A stretch of DNA of 52,145 bases from Flavobacteriales bacterium (GCA_021296215.1 JAGWBA010000007.1:1-52145); one strand, 5' to 3'; numbered from the stretch's first letter, positions 35,123 through 44,664 are shown. Numbers and translations: made by a program. The notes: generated from the sequence alone by a model not told the origin.

Positions 35123-37324
35123 ATGCCGGACAAACCCCGCATATCGATTCAGTGGGGTCGTTTTTTTCCGATCCAACTGTTGGCACTGCATTTTAAGCGG
35201 AGTTTGATACTGTTGCTGTTTTGGATCCTGTTGGTTGGTTTCGTAACAGAGAACTTCGCAGACGCCTATGGCATTCCCCTACTCTTTCTGGCCCCCGAGT
35301 ATTTGGGCGAAGTTGGGCTATTGTCTTTCTTCATGTCGGGTTTGTTCGCGGGGCTGTTTTTCATGGCCTTTCACGTAAGCACTTATATCTACTACAGCCA
35401 CAAGTTCACCTTCTTGGCCACGCTGGAGCAGCCTTTGTATCGCTTCAGCATCAACAATTCGCTCCTACCGATCTCGTACACGCTGGTCTTTTTATACTAC
35501 AGCTTTAACTATCAGACCGGTGAGGAGCGTATTGAGACAGCCGATGCACTTTTGAATCTATTGATGTGGATACTGGGGGTGGTGATCAGTATATCGGTCA
35601 CCTTTACTTACTTCTTCAGTACTAACCGAAACCTGTTTCGCGGCCTCGAAGAGTCCCTTGAGCGTCCACTGAATCTATTGGTCAAGCGGGCCGGTGATCC
35701 GAGGGTGGTTTTCGACGATACGCGAACCCAATACTACATGCGCAATTTCGTAACCCTTCGCGTGGTGCGGCCAACCGATCATTATCCGAGAAGGATTCTC
35801 ATTCAAATCTTGGACAAACATCACCGAAATGCGGCCTTCTTCATTTTGGCTTTGTTCCTTGTGATCATAGGGTTCGGGTTCTTGCGCGAGCAGCCGTGGG
35901 CTAATATTCCTGCCGCAGGCAGCATTTACCTTTTATTCACGCTTTACCTGATGTTTACCGCGGTATTGCACTCTTGGTTCAAGAGTTGGTATGCTTTCGG
36001 TATTGCTTTGGTTTTTATTGCCATTCAGTTTTTATCGCAGTTTGCCTTGTTTGAAAAGGTGAACCACGCATTTGGACTTGACTACAATGCCGACCCCATT
36101 CCCTATCGGTTCGAGCAACTCGAGCGCTTGACCAGTGACAGTATCTATACCTACGACAGAAATCAGGAACTGAGGACCCTGCGTGCTTGGCGGAGATCTA
36201 CTCAGGAGCGGAAACCGAAACTCGTTATCATCAATACTTCGGGTGGTGGATTGCGATCTGCGTTGTTCACTTTCGAAATGATGGGGCAGCTCGATAGCTT
36301 GAGCGAGGGAAAATTCTTTAGGCACACGAGATTGATCACAGGTGCCTCGGGCGGAATGCTGGGTGCGGCATACTACAGAGCGCTACAGTTAGAGGGAATT
36401 CAGGACTCCTTAGGTCCGACCGCGATTCGGGAGCGATTTAGCTCTGATTTATTGAATCTGATCGTGTTCGGCTTAGTCACCAATGATCTGTTTTTCAACA
36501 CCCTGCATTGGCACGAAGGTGATCAGGTGTATAATAAGGATCGCGGATTCTCCTTTGAGCAAGCGTTGCACGCCAATACGCATGGGATACTTGACGTTCC
36601 GTTGTCCTACTATCGAGATCCTGAGATCGATGCGGAGATTCCGAAAATGGTCTTTTCCCCTATCCTTGTGAACGATGGCCGTAGACTGAATATTTCGAGC
36701 AGCCCTACCTCCTACTTGTCATTAGTGGGGCCTAGCAACGATAGACCCGAATTTCACGATGGAGTTGAGTTTCTACGTTTCTTTGCGAATCTGCGAGCCG
36801 ATAGCCTTCGGTTCAGTTCCGCTATTCGGATGAGTGCGTCATTTCCGTATATAACTCCGTTGATCAATTTGCCCAGTGATCCGGCCATGGAGCTCATAGA
36901 TGCAGGGGCTCGTGATAACAACGGATTCGAATTAAGCCTGCGATACGTGTATCACTTTAACCAATGGCTCGAAAGGTACACGAGTGGAATAATATTCGTG
37001 CGATTACGAAGCGATGGGCTTAATGACACCCGTATTCGGGACGAAAGAAATCGCGGGGTCATCGAAAACTTGTTCAACCCTGTGAGTGGAGTCATTAAAA
37101 GTTTCGATAACATGCAAGATTTCAATCAGAGTCAGTTACTGTTGCTTGCAGAAGAATGGTGTGATGTTCCGATGGATGTGATCGAGCTAAACCTCTTTGA
37201 GGAAGAAGAGGCCGTTAGCTTGAGCTGGCATCTTTCGCAATCTGAGAAAAAGCAGGTTCGCGAAGCACTTCGATCGGAAGAAAATCAACAGAAAATAAAA
37301 GGGCTGCTTCATTTGTTGAAATGA
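35123..37324 (+). CDS. Patatin-like phospholipase with N-terminal membrane domain
   Basis: A 733-aa protein. Residues 1-300 contain about six to seven hydrophobic segments (for example SLILLLFWILLVGFV and FFILALFLVIIGFGF). The C-terminal half is a patatin acyl hydrolase: oxyanion glycine loop NTSGGGLRSALF, nucleophile elbow GASGG at about 411-415 and the catalytic Asp in IDAGARDNNG. It probably cleaves membrane lipids at the inner-membrane surface. The large membrane part is unusual for patatins. Last gene of a run that begins at 30626. Confidence 0.87.
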   Translation: MPDKPRISIQWGRFFPIQLLALHFKRSLILLLFWILLVGFVTENFADAYGIPLLFLAPEYLGEVGLLSFFMSGLFAGLFFMAFHVSTYIYYSHKFTFLATLEQPLYRFSINNSLLPISYTLVFLYYSFNYQTGEERIETADALLNLLMWILGVVISISVTFTYFFSTNRNLFRGLEESLERPLNLLVKRAGDPRVVFDDTRTQYYMRNFVTLRVVRPTDHYPRRILIQILDKHHRNAAFFILALFLVIIGFGFLREQPWANIPAAGSIYLLFTLYLMFTAVLHSWFKSWYAFGIALVFIAIQFLSQFALFEKVNHAFGLDYNADPIPYRFEQLERLTSDSIYTYDRNQELRTLRAWRRSTQERKPKLVIINTSGGGLRSALFTFEMMGQLDSLSEGKFFRHTRLITGASGGMLGAAYYRALQLEGIQDSLGPTAIRERFSSDLLNLIVFGLVTNDLFFNTLHWHEGDQVYNKDRGFSFEQALHANTHGILDVPLSYYRDPEIDAEIPKMVFSPILVNDGRRLNISSSPTSYLSLVGPSNDRPEFHDGVEFLRFFANLRADSLRFSSAIRMSASFPYITPLINLPSDPAMELIDAGARDNNGFELSLRYVYHFNQWLERYTSGIIFVRLRSDGLNDTRIRDERNRGVIENLFNPVSGVIKSFDNMQDFNQSQLLLLAEEWCDVPMDVIELNLFEEEEAVSLSWHLSQSEKKQVREALRSEENQQKIKGLLHLLK

Positions 37325-37407
37325 TGGCTCAGTAGCTTCTTCGGAATAGCAAAGTCGACTTGTCAATCTGCGTATGAGGTCCCTAAGGTCGACTTTTCTA
37401 AATTTCA

Positions 37408-38130
37408 TTATTTAAGGCTTAAGACCGGAACAATTGGATAGATTTGTTCTGGTCTTAAGCCTTGTTTATTGATGACTCTACTAAGTAATGATACCTGTAC
37501 ATCTTTATTTTTCTTGGCTAAGTGGGTCAGTGTGCTTTCATCGATGTAGTTATCGATTAATACAATGCTTGATTTCGCTGAGCGGATAATTTTAGAAGCC
37601 AATTCATAAGCATCAAATACTTGTCCGTTAAAAAACACACCCTGGGTGGGGATGTTGTCTTCGCTCTCTAAGGCTTTAAATACTTGCTCAAATTTTTGGT
37701 CGCTTTCTGCCAATTTTCGTTCTACGCCATCCATGCGTTGTAAAAGTCCACTATGGTTGGCTATAAGCTTTCGCATTTCGACAAAGGCATTGATGATTTG
37801 GATACTGACCTTGATGGCTGTTTCACTGCGCAAAACAGCGGAAAGCATGGCCACACCCTGCTCGGTAAAAGCGTAGGGATTATTGGATGAATGTTTCAGC
37901 GTTTCGAACCGGTCGCAATTTGCGACCGGTTCATTCTTTTCGCCTTCAGTAAGCTGAAAACGAAATGATTCAGGGAATCGCTCAATATTTCTTTTGACTT
38001 GCTCATTCAATCTTTTTACTTCAACCTGATACATCTCGGCCAGGTCACGATCAATCATCACCTGATTGTCCCGAATGGAGAATATGGGGCTTTCGATATG
38101 CTTTTGCGAAATGGCCAACTCTTTACTCAT
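37408..38130 (-). pseudogene. ORF6N-domain protein, C terminus cut off
   Basis: A 240-aa ORF6N (KilA-N-like DNA-binding) protein: RDNQVMIDRDLAEMYQVE, then NPYAFTEQGVAMLSAVL. The second half is PLD-like (SIVLIDNYIDESTLTHLAKK), but relatives continue for about 50 more residues with an SHDRFLIID segment. Here that part is missing and the last residues (GLRPEQIYPIVPVLSLK) are encoded by the large hairpin at 37414..37463. It overlaps hsdM by ATGA, as the last gene of the operon. Such proteins often travel with type I restriction genes. The N-terminal domain may still be made. Confidence 0.78.
37414..37463. repeat. Large hairpin, 20-bp arms, at the end of the defence operon
   Basis: Arms 37414..37433 and 37444..37463 pair over 20 bp with one G-T exception, with a 10-base loop. 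It contains the final codons of the truncated ORF6N gene. It can act as a terminator in both directions and looks like a scar or short inserted element. Just to the left (37349..37400) two copies of GTCGAC in opposite settings form a weaker pair. Confidence 0.8.
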
Positions 38131-39602
38131 ATCAAATCCGAAATTGAGTTTAAGATTTCTGCACTTTCATCATCCAAAGCTTTTATTTCTTTCAAGATTT
38201 CGTGTGGTTGGCGCAGTGGTGCTGCTTCTGGGGTATTTGGATTCTTCACACTTAGATCAAACGTGCTTTGGTCAACATCTTTGATATTCACTGTCCAAGA
38301 GTTACAGCTATCCCCAAAAGTCTGTTGCAATTCCGTAAATTCAGTCAAATTTTTTTCATTGAACGGATTGGTCTTGCCCAAATTTCGGTCGAGGTTCAAT
38401 TGATAAAACCAAACCTTTTGTGTGGGCTTGCCTTTTTCAAAAAACAGCACTACGGTTTTCACACCTGCACCCGTAAAAGTGCCGCCTGGTAAATCCAAAA
38501 CGGTGTACAGATTACAGTTTTGCAAGAGTTCTTTCCGCAGAGCAATACTGGCATTGTCGGTATTGCTTAAAAATGTGTTTTTAATCACCACACCTGCCTT
38601 GCCGCCTGCTTTCAGAATTTTAATGAAATGCTGGAAAAAGAGCGAGGCGGTTTCACTGGTTTGAATCGGGAAGTTTTGCTTGATCTCTGCTCGTTCCTTT
38701 CCGCCAAATGGGGGGTTGGCAAGCACCACATCATAGCGGCCTTTTTCCTGTATGTCGGCCACGTTTTCGGCAAGCGTGTTGGTGTGCACAATGTTGGGCG
38801 CTTCCACACCGTGCAAAATCATATTCATAATGCCAATGATGTAAGCCAATGATTTTTTCTCCTTGCCGTAAAAGGTTCGTTTTTGCAAGGTTTCCCATTC
38901 TTTGGTACTGAGTTCTTTTCCTGATTTCAGATAATCGAACGCTTCACACAAGAAGCCCGCAGAACCCACGGCACCGTCATAAATTTTGTCGCCAATCTTT
39001 GGGTCAACCACTTTTACAATGGTCGTAATGAGCGGTCGGGGCGTGTAGTATTCGCCACCGTTGCGCCCTGCATTGCCCATGTTTTTGATTTTGTCTTCAT
39101 ACAGATGGCTCATTTCGTGTTTCTCTGCATGGGTTCGGAAACGCAACTCGTCAATGCGGTTAATCACTTCACGTAAATTGTAGCCGCTTTGGATGCGGTT
39201 TTTCAATTCGCTGAAAATCTCGCCAATCTTGTATTTAATGGTATCGGCATTTTCGGCATACAGTTTGAACTTTTTGAGGTAGGGAAAAAGCTTGCCGTTT
39301 ACAAAGTCCAAAAGGTCGTCTCCTGTCTGGGCGTTGTGATCAATTCTTGTGGTGAGCTTAGTCGAACCATTTCCATTAGCCAATTTGGGAGCAGCCCAAA
39401 TACTCCATTGGTATTCCCGGTCAATTATTGGGGTGTAGGATTTTCCTGTGAGTTCAGCAGAAGTGGCTCGGTCACGTTCCAAGTCGTCCAAGTATTTCAG
39501 GAATAACACCCAAGAGGTTTGCTCCACATAATCTAGTTCACTTCCACAACCTGCATCTTTGTGGAGTATGTCGTCTATATTCTTAAAAGTCTGTTCAAAC
39601 AT
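38127..39602 (-). CDS. hsdM: Type I restriction-modification DNA methylase subunit
   Basis: A 491-aa N6-adenine methyltransferase. The N-terminal helical domain (FKNIDDILHKDAGCGSELDY) is followed by the SAM site IYDGAVGSAGFL, the catalytic NPPF in VVLANPPFGG and the target segment GKAGVVIKNTFLSN. It begins 6 bp after the RhuM-Fic pseudogene and overlaps ORF6N by ATGA. Neither hsdS nor hsdR is in the window, so by itself it is not expected to recognise a site or cut DNA. It looks full length. Confidence 0.9.
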   Translation of the reverse strand: MFEQTFKNIDDILHKDAGCGSELDYVEQTSWVLFLKYLDDLERDRATSAELTGKSYTPIIDREYQWSIWAAPKLANGNGSTKLTTRIDHNAQTGDDLLDFVNGKLFPYLKKFKLYAENADTIKYKIGEIFSELKNRIQSGYNLREVINRIDELRFRTHAEKHEMSHLYEDKIKNMGNAGRNGGEYYTPRPLITTIVKVVDPKIGDKIYDGAVGSAGFLCEAFDYLKSGKELSTKEWETLQKRTFYGKEKKSLAYIIGIMNMILHGVEAPNIVHTNTLAENVADIQEKGRYDVVLANPPFGGKERAEIKQNFPIQTSETASLFFQHFIKILKAGGKAGVVIKNTFLSNTDNASIALRKELLQNCNLYTVLDLPGGTFTGAGVKTVVLFFEKGKPTQKVWFYQLNLDRNLGKTNPFNEKNLTEFTELQQTFGDSCNSWTVNIKDVDQSTFDLSVKNPNTPEAAPLRQPHEILKEIKALDDESAEILNSISDLI

Positions 39603-39608
39603 GAATAT

Positions 39609-40589
39609 TTATAGTTTCATTTTTCTATTTAAAACACTCACTAATAACCTTTTAACGGTTTCCATTTCATCGGCCTTACCGGCGGCCACAAACAAGGTCA
39701 AGCTAGCCAATGCCTCATTGCTAATGATCGTCTGGCCGTTATTAATGTGCAGCAAGTCGTTTTCTTCTAAAAACAATAAAAAGCAAGCGGCAGCAATACG
39801 CTTGTTGCCATCTACAAATACGTGGTTCTTAACAATGAGGTATAGGAGCATGGCCGCCTTCTCTTCAATGGTGGGATACACACTGATCACCAAAGCCCTG
39901 CCGTATTTGATTTATTGCACTGGAAAATCCACCGTCCTTTTCCTTACCAAAAACATCCGAGTGAAATTCTTCTCGCATTTGATTCACTAAAACTATATAG
40001 GCCTCTAAATCAGGATAACTAGCCTGCTTGGTGTTTAGACCTTTATCATCTAAGCGCTCATGATCGTAGTCATCGAGCAGCTGCAAGCCTATGCTGAATT
40101 GTTGCAACCAGGCAAAGCTTTTATTATCAGAGGCTTGTTCTTCAATGACTCTGCTTAAAATCCGAATTCCATCGTGGAGCACCTGAATTTCTTTGTTCTT
40201 TTGGGCTAATCGTCTTTCGTTGATAGCTACGCCCTCAATCAGATAGTCTTTTAGGCGTTGAGTGGCCCACTGTCTGAATTGAGTACCACGTTTTGAATTC
40301 ACCCTGTAACCAACTGAAATTATGGCGTCTAGGTTGTAATGCCTGATGTTTCTTTTCACATTCCTCTTCCCCTCCTTCTGAACTACCGAGAAAAGCTCGG
40401 TAGTTGAATTTTCATCAAGCTCCTGGTCGGAAAAGATATTTTTCAAATGAAGACCAATCGTATCAGAGTCCTTATCAAAAGCTCCGACATCTGCTTTTGA
40501 CTTAGCCAAACCGTGTCATTATCAAATCTTACCTGGACAATGATTTGATCATTTTCTGTTTTAAATATTTCGAGTTGGTTCTCCCTCAT
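39609..40589 (-). pseudogene. RhuM-Fic/DOC fusion gene with two frameshifts
   Basis: Read from an ATG at 40587..40589 the start is MRENQLEIFKTENDQIIVQV, then DTVWLSQKQMSEL. One missing T in the run near 40480-40485 shifts the frame to DKDSDTIGLHLKNIF and the RhuM core YNLDAIISVGYRVNSKRGTQF. A second shift near 39877-39884 (GTGTGT-like bases) leads into a Fic domain, SVYPTIEEKAAMLLYLIVK, with the motif HVFVDGNKRIAA. Intact members are about 330 aa and the Fic part would transfer AMP or another nucleotide to a target. The ATG overlaps the upstream regulator stop by ATGA. Confidence 0.83.
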
Positions 40590-40888
40590 TTCAACGATAA
40601 ACCCATATTTTTTGCGACAACTTTGATAGTATCCTTAGCAACATTCTCGCCTTGGATCAGCTCTTGTACTTTGTCGGCAAGCCAAGCTGTGAGCAACCGG
40701 TCTTCATCTGCTTTAAATAATTCAGCAAACTTTGGAATCCACTCTCTTCGTGCTTTACGCTCTCCCCGCTCTATATTACTCAACATGGGTGAGTCGATTT
40801 CCAAGAAAGCTGCCACTTCTCGTTGCATCAAACCGCTATCCTTTCTCAACGCCCGCACCATATTTCCAAATAAGCTCTCCATATACAT
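40586..40888 (-). CDS. XRE-family helix-turn-helix regulator
   Basis: A 100-aa DNA-binding protein. The helix-turn-helix spans about residues 9-62 (VRALRKDSGLMQREVAAFL, SPMLSNIERGERKARREWI), with a short C-terminal extension. It is the first gene of the leftward operon and probably controls its own promoter. The start at 40888 or two codons later (MESLFGN) gives nearly the same protein. Confidence 0.87.
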   Translation of the reverse strand: MYMESLFGNMVRALRKDSGLMQREVAAFLEIDSPMLSNIERGERKARREWIPKFAELFKADEDRLLTAWLADKVQELIQGENVAKDTIKVVAKNMGLSLK

Positions 40889-40911
40889 AATGAGACTTGT
40901 CAGTAATTCAC

Positions 40912-40940
40912 CAAATCTAACCCATTTGAACTTAATTCAA
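40912..40940 (-). promoter_or_regulatory. Promoter of the leftward defence operon
   Basis: On the minus strand TTG (40940..40938), 18 bp, then TAGATTTG (40919..40912), a full -7 match, 23 bp before the regulator start. Confidence 0.65.
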
Positions 40941-41295
40941 CCATTGAAATCTAAAAGAATCAATAAAAAGCCTCCAGTCTGAAAATCGAGCTATTCGAAA
41001 TTTTAGAATAGTTGGAACTAATCCCTTGTGAGTTCATGTAAAAAAACCAAATTCTGCTATCCCTACACAGAACCTGAGCACCCCTCCCCGATCTAAAATC
41101 GATCACCAAAACCAATCATTTACAAAAAAGAATTATCTTCGTTTTACCGTTCTTTGGTGTTGCTTATGTGTTGCGCTACAAAACGCCAAAATTGGCACCT
41201 GCTGCTGGTTTGTTGCGCACTTTTAGACGCTAAATCTTAGACTACAAGCGTGTTGAGGCCTCATAAAAACCCACTATGAGGTGTATCGGAAAATA
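40941..41295. other. Intergenic region between defence operon and transglutaminase gene
   Basis: No gene is seen in this 355-bp AT-rich stretch. It has two short inverted repeats with 9-bp spacers, CTATTC/GAATAG (40991..41011) and CTCATA/TATGAG (41260..41280), the latter just before the next gene. It may mark the right border of the acquired operon, but no direct repeat was found. Confidence 0.5.
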
Positions 41296-42675
41296 ATGTC
41301 TATGAACTACCGGGCTACAGGTCTTTTAGCTTTATCGTTGGTTATTGGCTTGGTCGCATGTGGCCCTACAGGCCAAAAGAACGCGGAGAAGATTGAAAAA
41401 GTTCGGCCCGTTAAAACCACCATCGCCGACGTCGAAGCGGGCATTCGCAAATACATTGCCGCGCAAACAGAGGCCGGCGACGGTTTATTTCACCTACAGG
41501 ACGACACGCTCGATCTCGATATGCACCTCGTACGCGTCCACACCGAGTACTTGTCCGTATTAAGCCCCGGTGAGTTCTTTGCATGCGTGGACCTTGCGGA
41601 TAGTACCGGAGATGTGTACGATGTCGATTTCTTTTTGAAAGGCGAACCCGGAAACATGGAAGTCACTCAAACCACAGTGCACAAACTCAACGGAAAACCT
41701 TTCTATACCTGGAGACAAAAAGCAGATAAAACCTGGGGACAAGTGCCGGTAAAAGGTGCCAGCAATGACTTGCTTGGAGTAATCGAAGGTGAAGACCAGT
41801 TTACTTTTCAGTACTCAGTCGTGCTCCCCGAGACCAAGGAATCGGCCCGCATGTGGATCCCCGTGCCAAAAACGGACCGCTGGCAAAAGGTTACTCTAAC
41901 TCATTCTAAGCTCACCGGAAATTATATGGAAATCGAAGACCAAAGGTACGGTAACGCCATCTTCTACTTTGAATTTGGACCGAGCGACAGCGGCAAGGAG
42001 CTTCGACTCGATTACGATGTCGTGCGTCGTGAAAAAACGGCCTATTCCGATGCGAGCGATGACGCTGATAATTATTTAGGATCGTCGGCCTTATTGCCTA
42101 CGGGCGGACGATTCGCTGCTATTGCCGACTCGGTCCTGGCCGATGAGAGAGGTCAAAATAACTTGGTAAAAGCACGTGCGCTGTACGATTACATCATAGA
42201 CAATATGCGTTATGCCAAACAAGGCACCTACGGAACCGGAGACGCCAATTTCGCCTGCGACGCCAAGTCGGGCAACTGCACGGAGTTCCATTCGCTCTTC
42301 ATCTCTTTGGCCCGCTCAGTCGGAATCCCGGCTCGGTTTGCCATAGGAGCAGCCATACCCAGTGACCGCAACGATGGTGGCGTCAACGGCTACCACTGTT
42401 GGGCAGAGTTCTATGCCGAGGGTAAATGGTGGCCCGTCGACATTAGCGAAGCCAATAAGTACACGGCGCTGGCAACCTATTATTTCGGCCATCATCCGGC
42501 CAATCGCATTGAATTCTCTCACGGGCGTGATCTCGTGGTGAACCCCGCTCCTATAGACGGAAAAATCCTCTTCCTCGCGTACCCCATCTTTGAAATGGAG
42601 GGGCGTAAGCAACAGGTCGAAACAACCTTCACCTTTACGCGTAAAAGGGAATCTCAAACCGGAGCTAAACAATAG
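41296..42675 (+). CDS. Transglutaminase-like domain lipoprotein
   Basis: A 459-aa lipoprotein with lipobox LVAC near residue 22. After a long N-terminal beta-rich region, the transglutaminase-like core at about 290-400 has the papain-like triad: Cys in SGNCTEFHSLFI, His in GYHCWAEFY and Asp in WWPVDISEA. Such periplasmic proteins act as peptidases or amide-transfer enzymes; the target is unknown. A start two codons later is possible. It stands alone between the defence and hydrogenase regions. Confidence 0.88.
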   Translation: MSMNYRATGLLALSLVIGLVACGPTGQKNAEKIEKVRPVKTTIADVEAGIRKYIAAQTEAGDGLFHLQDDTLDLDMHLVRVHTEYLSVLSPGEFFACVDLADSTGDVYDVDFFLKGEPGNMEVTQTTVHKLNGKPFYTWRQKADKTWGQVPVKGASNDLLGVIEGEDQFTFQYSVVLPETKESARMWIPVPKTDRWQKVTLTHSKLTGNYMEIEDQRYGNAIFYFEFGPSDSGKELRLDYDVVRREKTAYSDASDDADNYLGSSALLPTGGRFAAIADSVLADERGQNNLVKARALYDYIIDNMRYAKQGTYGTGDANFACDAKSGNCTEFHSLFISLARSVGIPARFAIGAAIPSDRNDGGVNGYHCWAEFYAEGKWWPVDISEANKYTALATYYFGHHPANRIEFSHGRDLVVNPAPIDGKILFLAYPIFEMEGRKQQVETTFTFTRKRESQTGAKQ

Positions 42676-42687
42676 TTTCCGTCGATC

Positions 42688-42945
42688 TTACCTATCGGAT
42701 TCGTCGTCGGCTTCCTCCATTTCGTCTTCAGAATCGCCATCCATATCTCCCGATGGATGTTCACCGGCCGGATGTTCATGAGCCGATTCCGAAGAATCTT
42801 CGGCATCCATCATTTCTTCCGTAGCGTCTTCTTCGGCATTACTTTCAGATGCTCCACCCCCGCACGAAGCCAGGGCAATGGTTGTTAAAAAGCCCAATGC
42901 GAATACGGCCAAAGTAAAGGCTCGGGTAAATAAAACTCGTTTCAT
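42688..42945 (-). CDS. Small acidic lipoprotein with His-rich stretch
   Basis: An 85-aa protein with signal and lipobox LASC near residue 28. The rest is almost only Asp, Glu, Ser and His (SAHEHPAGEHPSGDMDGDSED). It could bind metal ions, for example nickel for the nearby hydrogenase, but acidic low-complexity lipoproteins are common and no family is recognised. Convergent with the transglutaminase gene. Confidence 0.65.
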   Translation of the reverse strand: MKRVLFTRAFTLAVFALGFLTTIALASCGGGASESNAEEDATEEMMDAEDSSESAHEHPAGEHPSGDMDGDSEDEMEEADDESDR

Positions 42946-43029
42946 AGTGAGAGCGGTTTAAGGGTCAATACAGATATGAAGATATAGAAAATTCAATCCG
43001 AGTACAACAGATGGTGCTGCCGAACCCGT

Positions 43030-44081
43030 TTAGCAAGTCCTCGGCAACTGCTCCCCGGCCAACATATTGATCACTCGTCGCCCCCCTATTCCACTGCTCA
43101 TGATCACCTTGCCGGGATGCTCGTCGGTAAACACCCCAATGTGAGCGACCCTCGAAGTTTCGGGCCGTTGACGCAATAATTCCAAAGCCTAATCGACCCG
43201 ATCGGCCGAAACAACCGCAATGAAAACCCCTTCATTCGCCACGTACAGCGGATCGAGTCCGAGGACCTCACAGGCACTCTTGACCACGTCATCGACCGGA
43301 ATAACAGCATGATCCAGGTCAATCCCCAACCGCACCTGTCCGGCGATCTCATTCAGCACCGTTGCCACCCCTCCACGGGTTGGGGCAAGAGCTTTACATC
43401 ATTCCCCAGTTTACCGATCAGCGCCTCAACGGCGCGATGAACGGCTCGCGAGTCACTTTCGATCTCCGCGTCGAATTCCAAACCTTCACGTTTTAACATA
43501 ATATCCATTCCATGATGGGCAATGCTGTGGCTTACGATGATAGCGTCGCCATCCTCTATTCTACGGTGATCGATATCGGCTCCGCGCAACACCTCACCTA
43601 TACCGGTGGTATTTATAAAGATCCCATCGCCCGTACCCCGATCAACGACCTTGGTATCACCCGTGACCACCTGAACCCCAGCCTTTTCAGCGGCATTGTC
43701 GATGGTGAGCAATGTCTCCCAAAAATCGGCCAGCGGGAGGCCTTCTTCAAGAATGAACGCCAAGGACAAATACTGAGGACGAGTGCCACACCTGGCCAAA
43801 TCGTTCACCGTGCCGTGAACGGCCGGGTCACCAATGTTGCCGCCAGGAAAAAATAGCGGGCTCACAACGAAACTATCGGTGGTAAAAGCCACCTTTCCTG
43901 CCGTAGGCAGTAAAACCCCGTCGTGACGCTGTTGCAGTTGTTCGTTGTCGAAAATGCGGAACACGCCGGAATCGAGCAGCCGATTGGTCAATAAGCCGCC
44001 ACTTCCGTGGCCGAGGGTGATGGTGTCGAAATTGAGTTCGGGCAACGGGCAGTTAAGTGAAAAACGTAGATGGCTAGACAT
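43030..44081 (-). pseudogene. hypE: Hydrogenase maturation protein HypE, frameshift plus stop
   Basis: HypE dehydrates a carbamoyl group on its C-terminal Cys to make the cyanide ligands of the [NiFe] centre. The start LNFDTITLGHGSGG, VVSPLFFPGGNIGDPAVHGT and GDTKVVDRG are clear. A missing A in the run at 43393..43395 moves the frame away from PTRGGVATVLNEIAG, which follows in another frame, and a TAG at 43189..43191 interrupts ADRVD*ALELLRQ. The tail LPRTC keeps the required terminal Cys. The start overlaps the hypD end. With two lesions the gene is very likely dead. Confidence 0.9.
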
Positions 44082-44664
44082 GGCTTTCTTCGCTGTGGTA
44101 GTTATAGTAGGCGGCACAAGCTCCTTCGCTACTGACCATGGGGGTGCCCATGGGGTTCAAAGGAGTACAGCCTTTCCCGAAGAAGGGGCAATCGAGCGGT
44201 TTTCTATTTCCGCGTAAGACTTCCCCGGCGATGCAACCATTGCTTCCCGTGCTTTCCTCTTCAGTGAGGGAGAGTCTTTCTTCGGCATCGTACCGTGCGT
44301 ATTTCGGGGCGATACCCAAGCCCCTTTTTATGATGGATCCTATTCCGCGCCACTCCTTGTCAATACGCTCGTAAACCTCATCGAGAATAGCCTGCCCTTC
44401 GGGATTACCATTTAATCGAACCACGCGAGCGTAGGCGTTTTCGACCGATGACTGACCCGCTTAGAGCATTTTAACGAGCTCTAAGATACCGCGGAGCAGG
44501 TCTACGGGTTCAAAACCCGAGATCTCGATAGGTGCGTTGAATTTCTTCGCGATGAGCAGATACTCATCGGTGCCCATGATCGTGCATACGTGTCCGGCCG
44601 TTAAAAACCCCTGTATCTTATTATCTGCTGCCCCTAAAATGGCCTCCATAGCGGGCGGAACCAA
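44074..44664 (-). pseudogene. hypD: Hydrogenase maturation protein HypD, 5' half missing plus stop
   Basis: HypD is the iron-sulfur scaffold that holds the Fe(CN)2CO unit. Only the second half is present: [36 protein letters not shown], then NGCIAGEVLRG, DCPFFGKGCTPLNP and MVSSEGACAAYY. A TAA at 44461..44463 breaks the frame between LVKML and AGQSSVENAYAR. Upstream of 44664 the DNA turns into the opposite-strand hydrogenase small-subunit gene, so about 170-200 N-terminal residues, with further cluster cysteines, are gone. It overlaps hypE by 8 bp. Confidence 0.9.

Noticed and set aside
39609-40888. A working toxin-antitoxin pair (Fic with XRE regulator)
   Set aside because: The Fic gene is broken by two frameshifts, and the regulator is typical of restriction-type operons rather than a Fic antitoxin.
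41185-41196. Palindrome GCCAAAATTGGC upstream of the transglutaminase gene
   Set aside because: Only 5-bp arms pair around two unpaired bases, which is expected by chance in AT-rich DNA.
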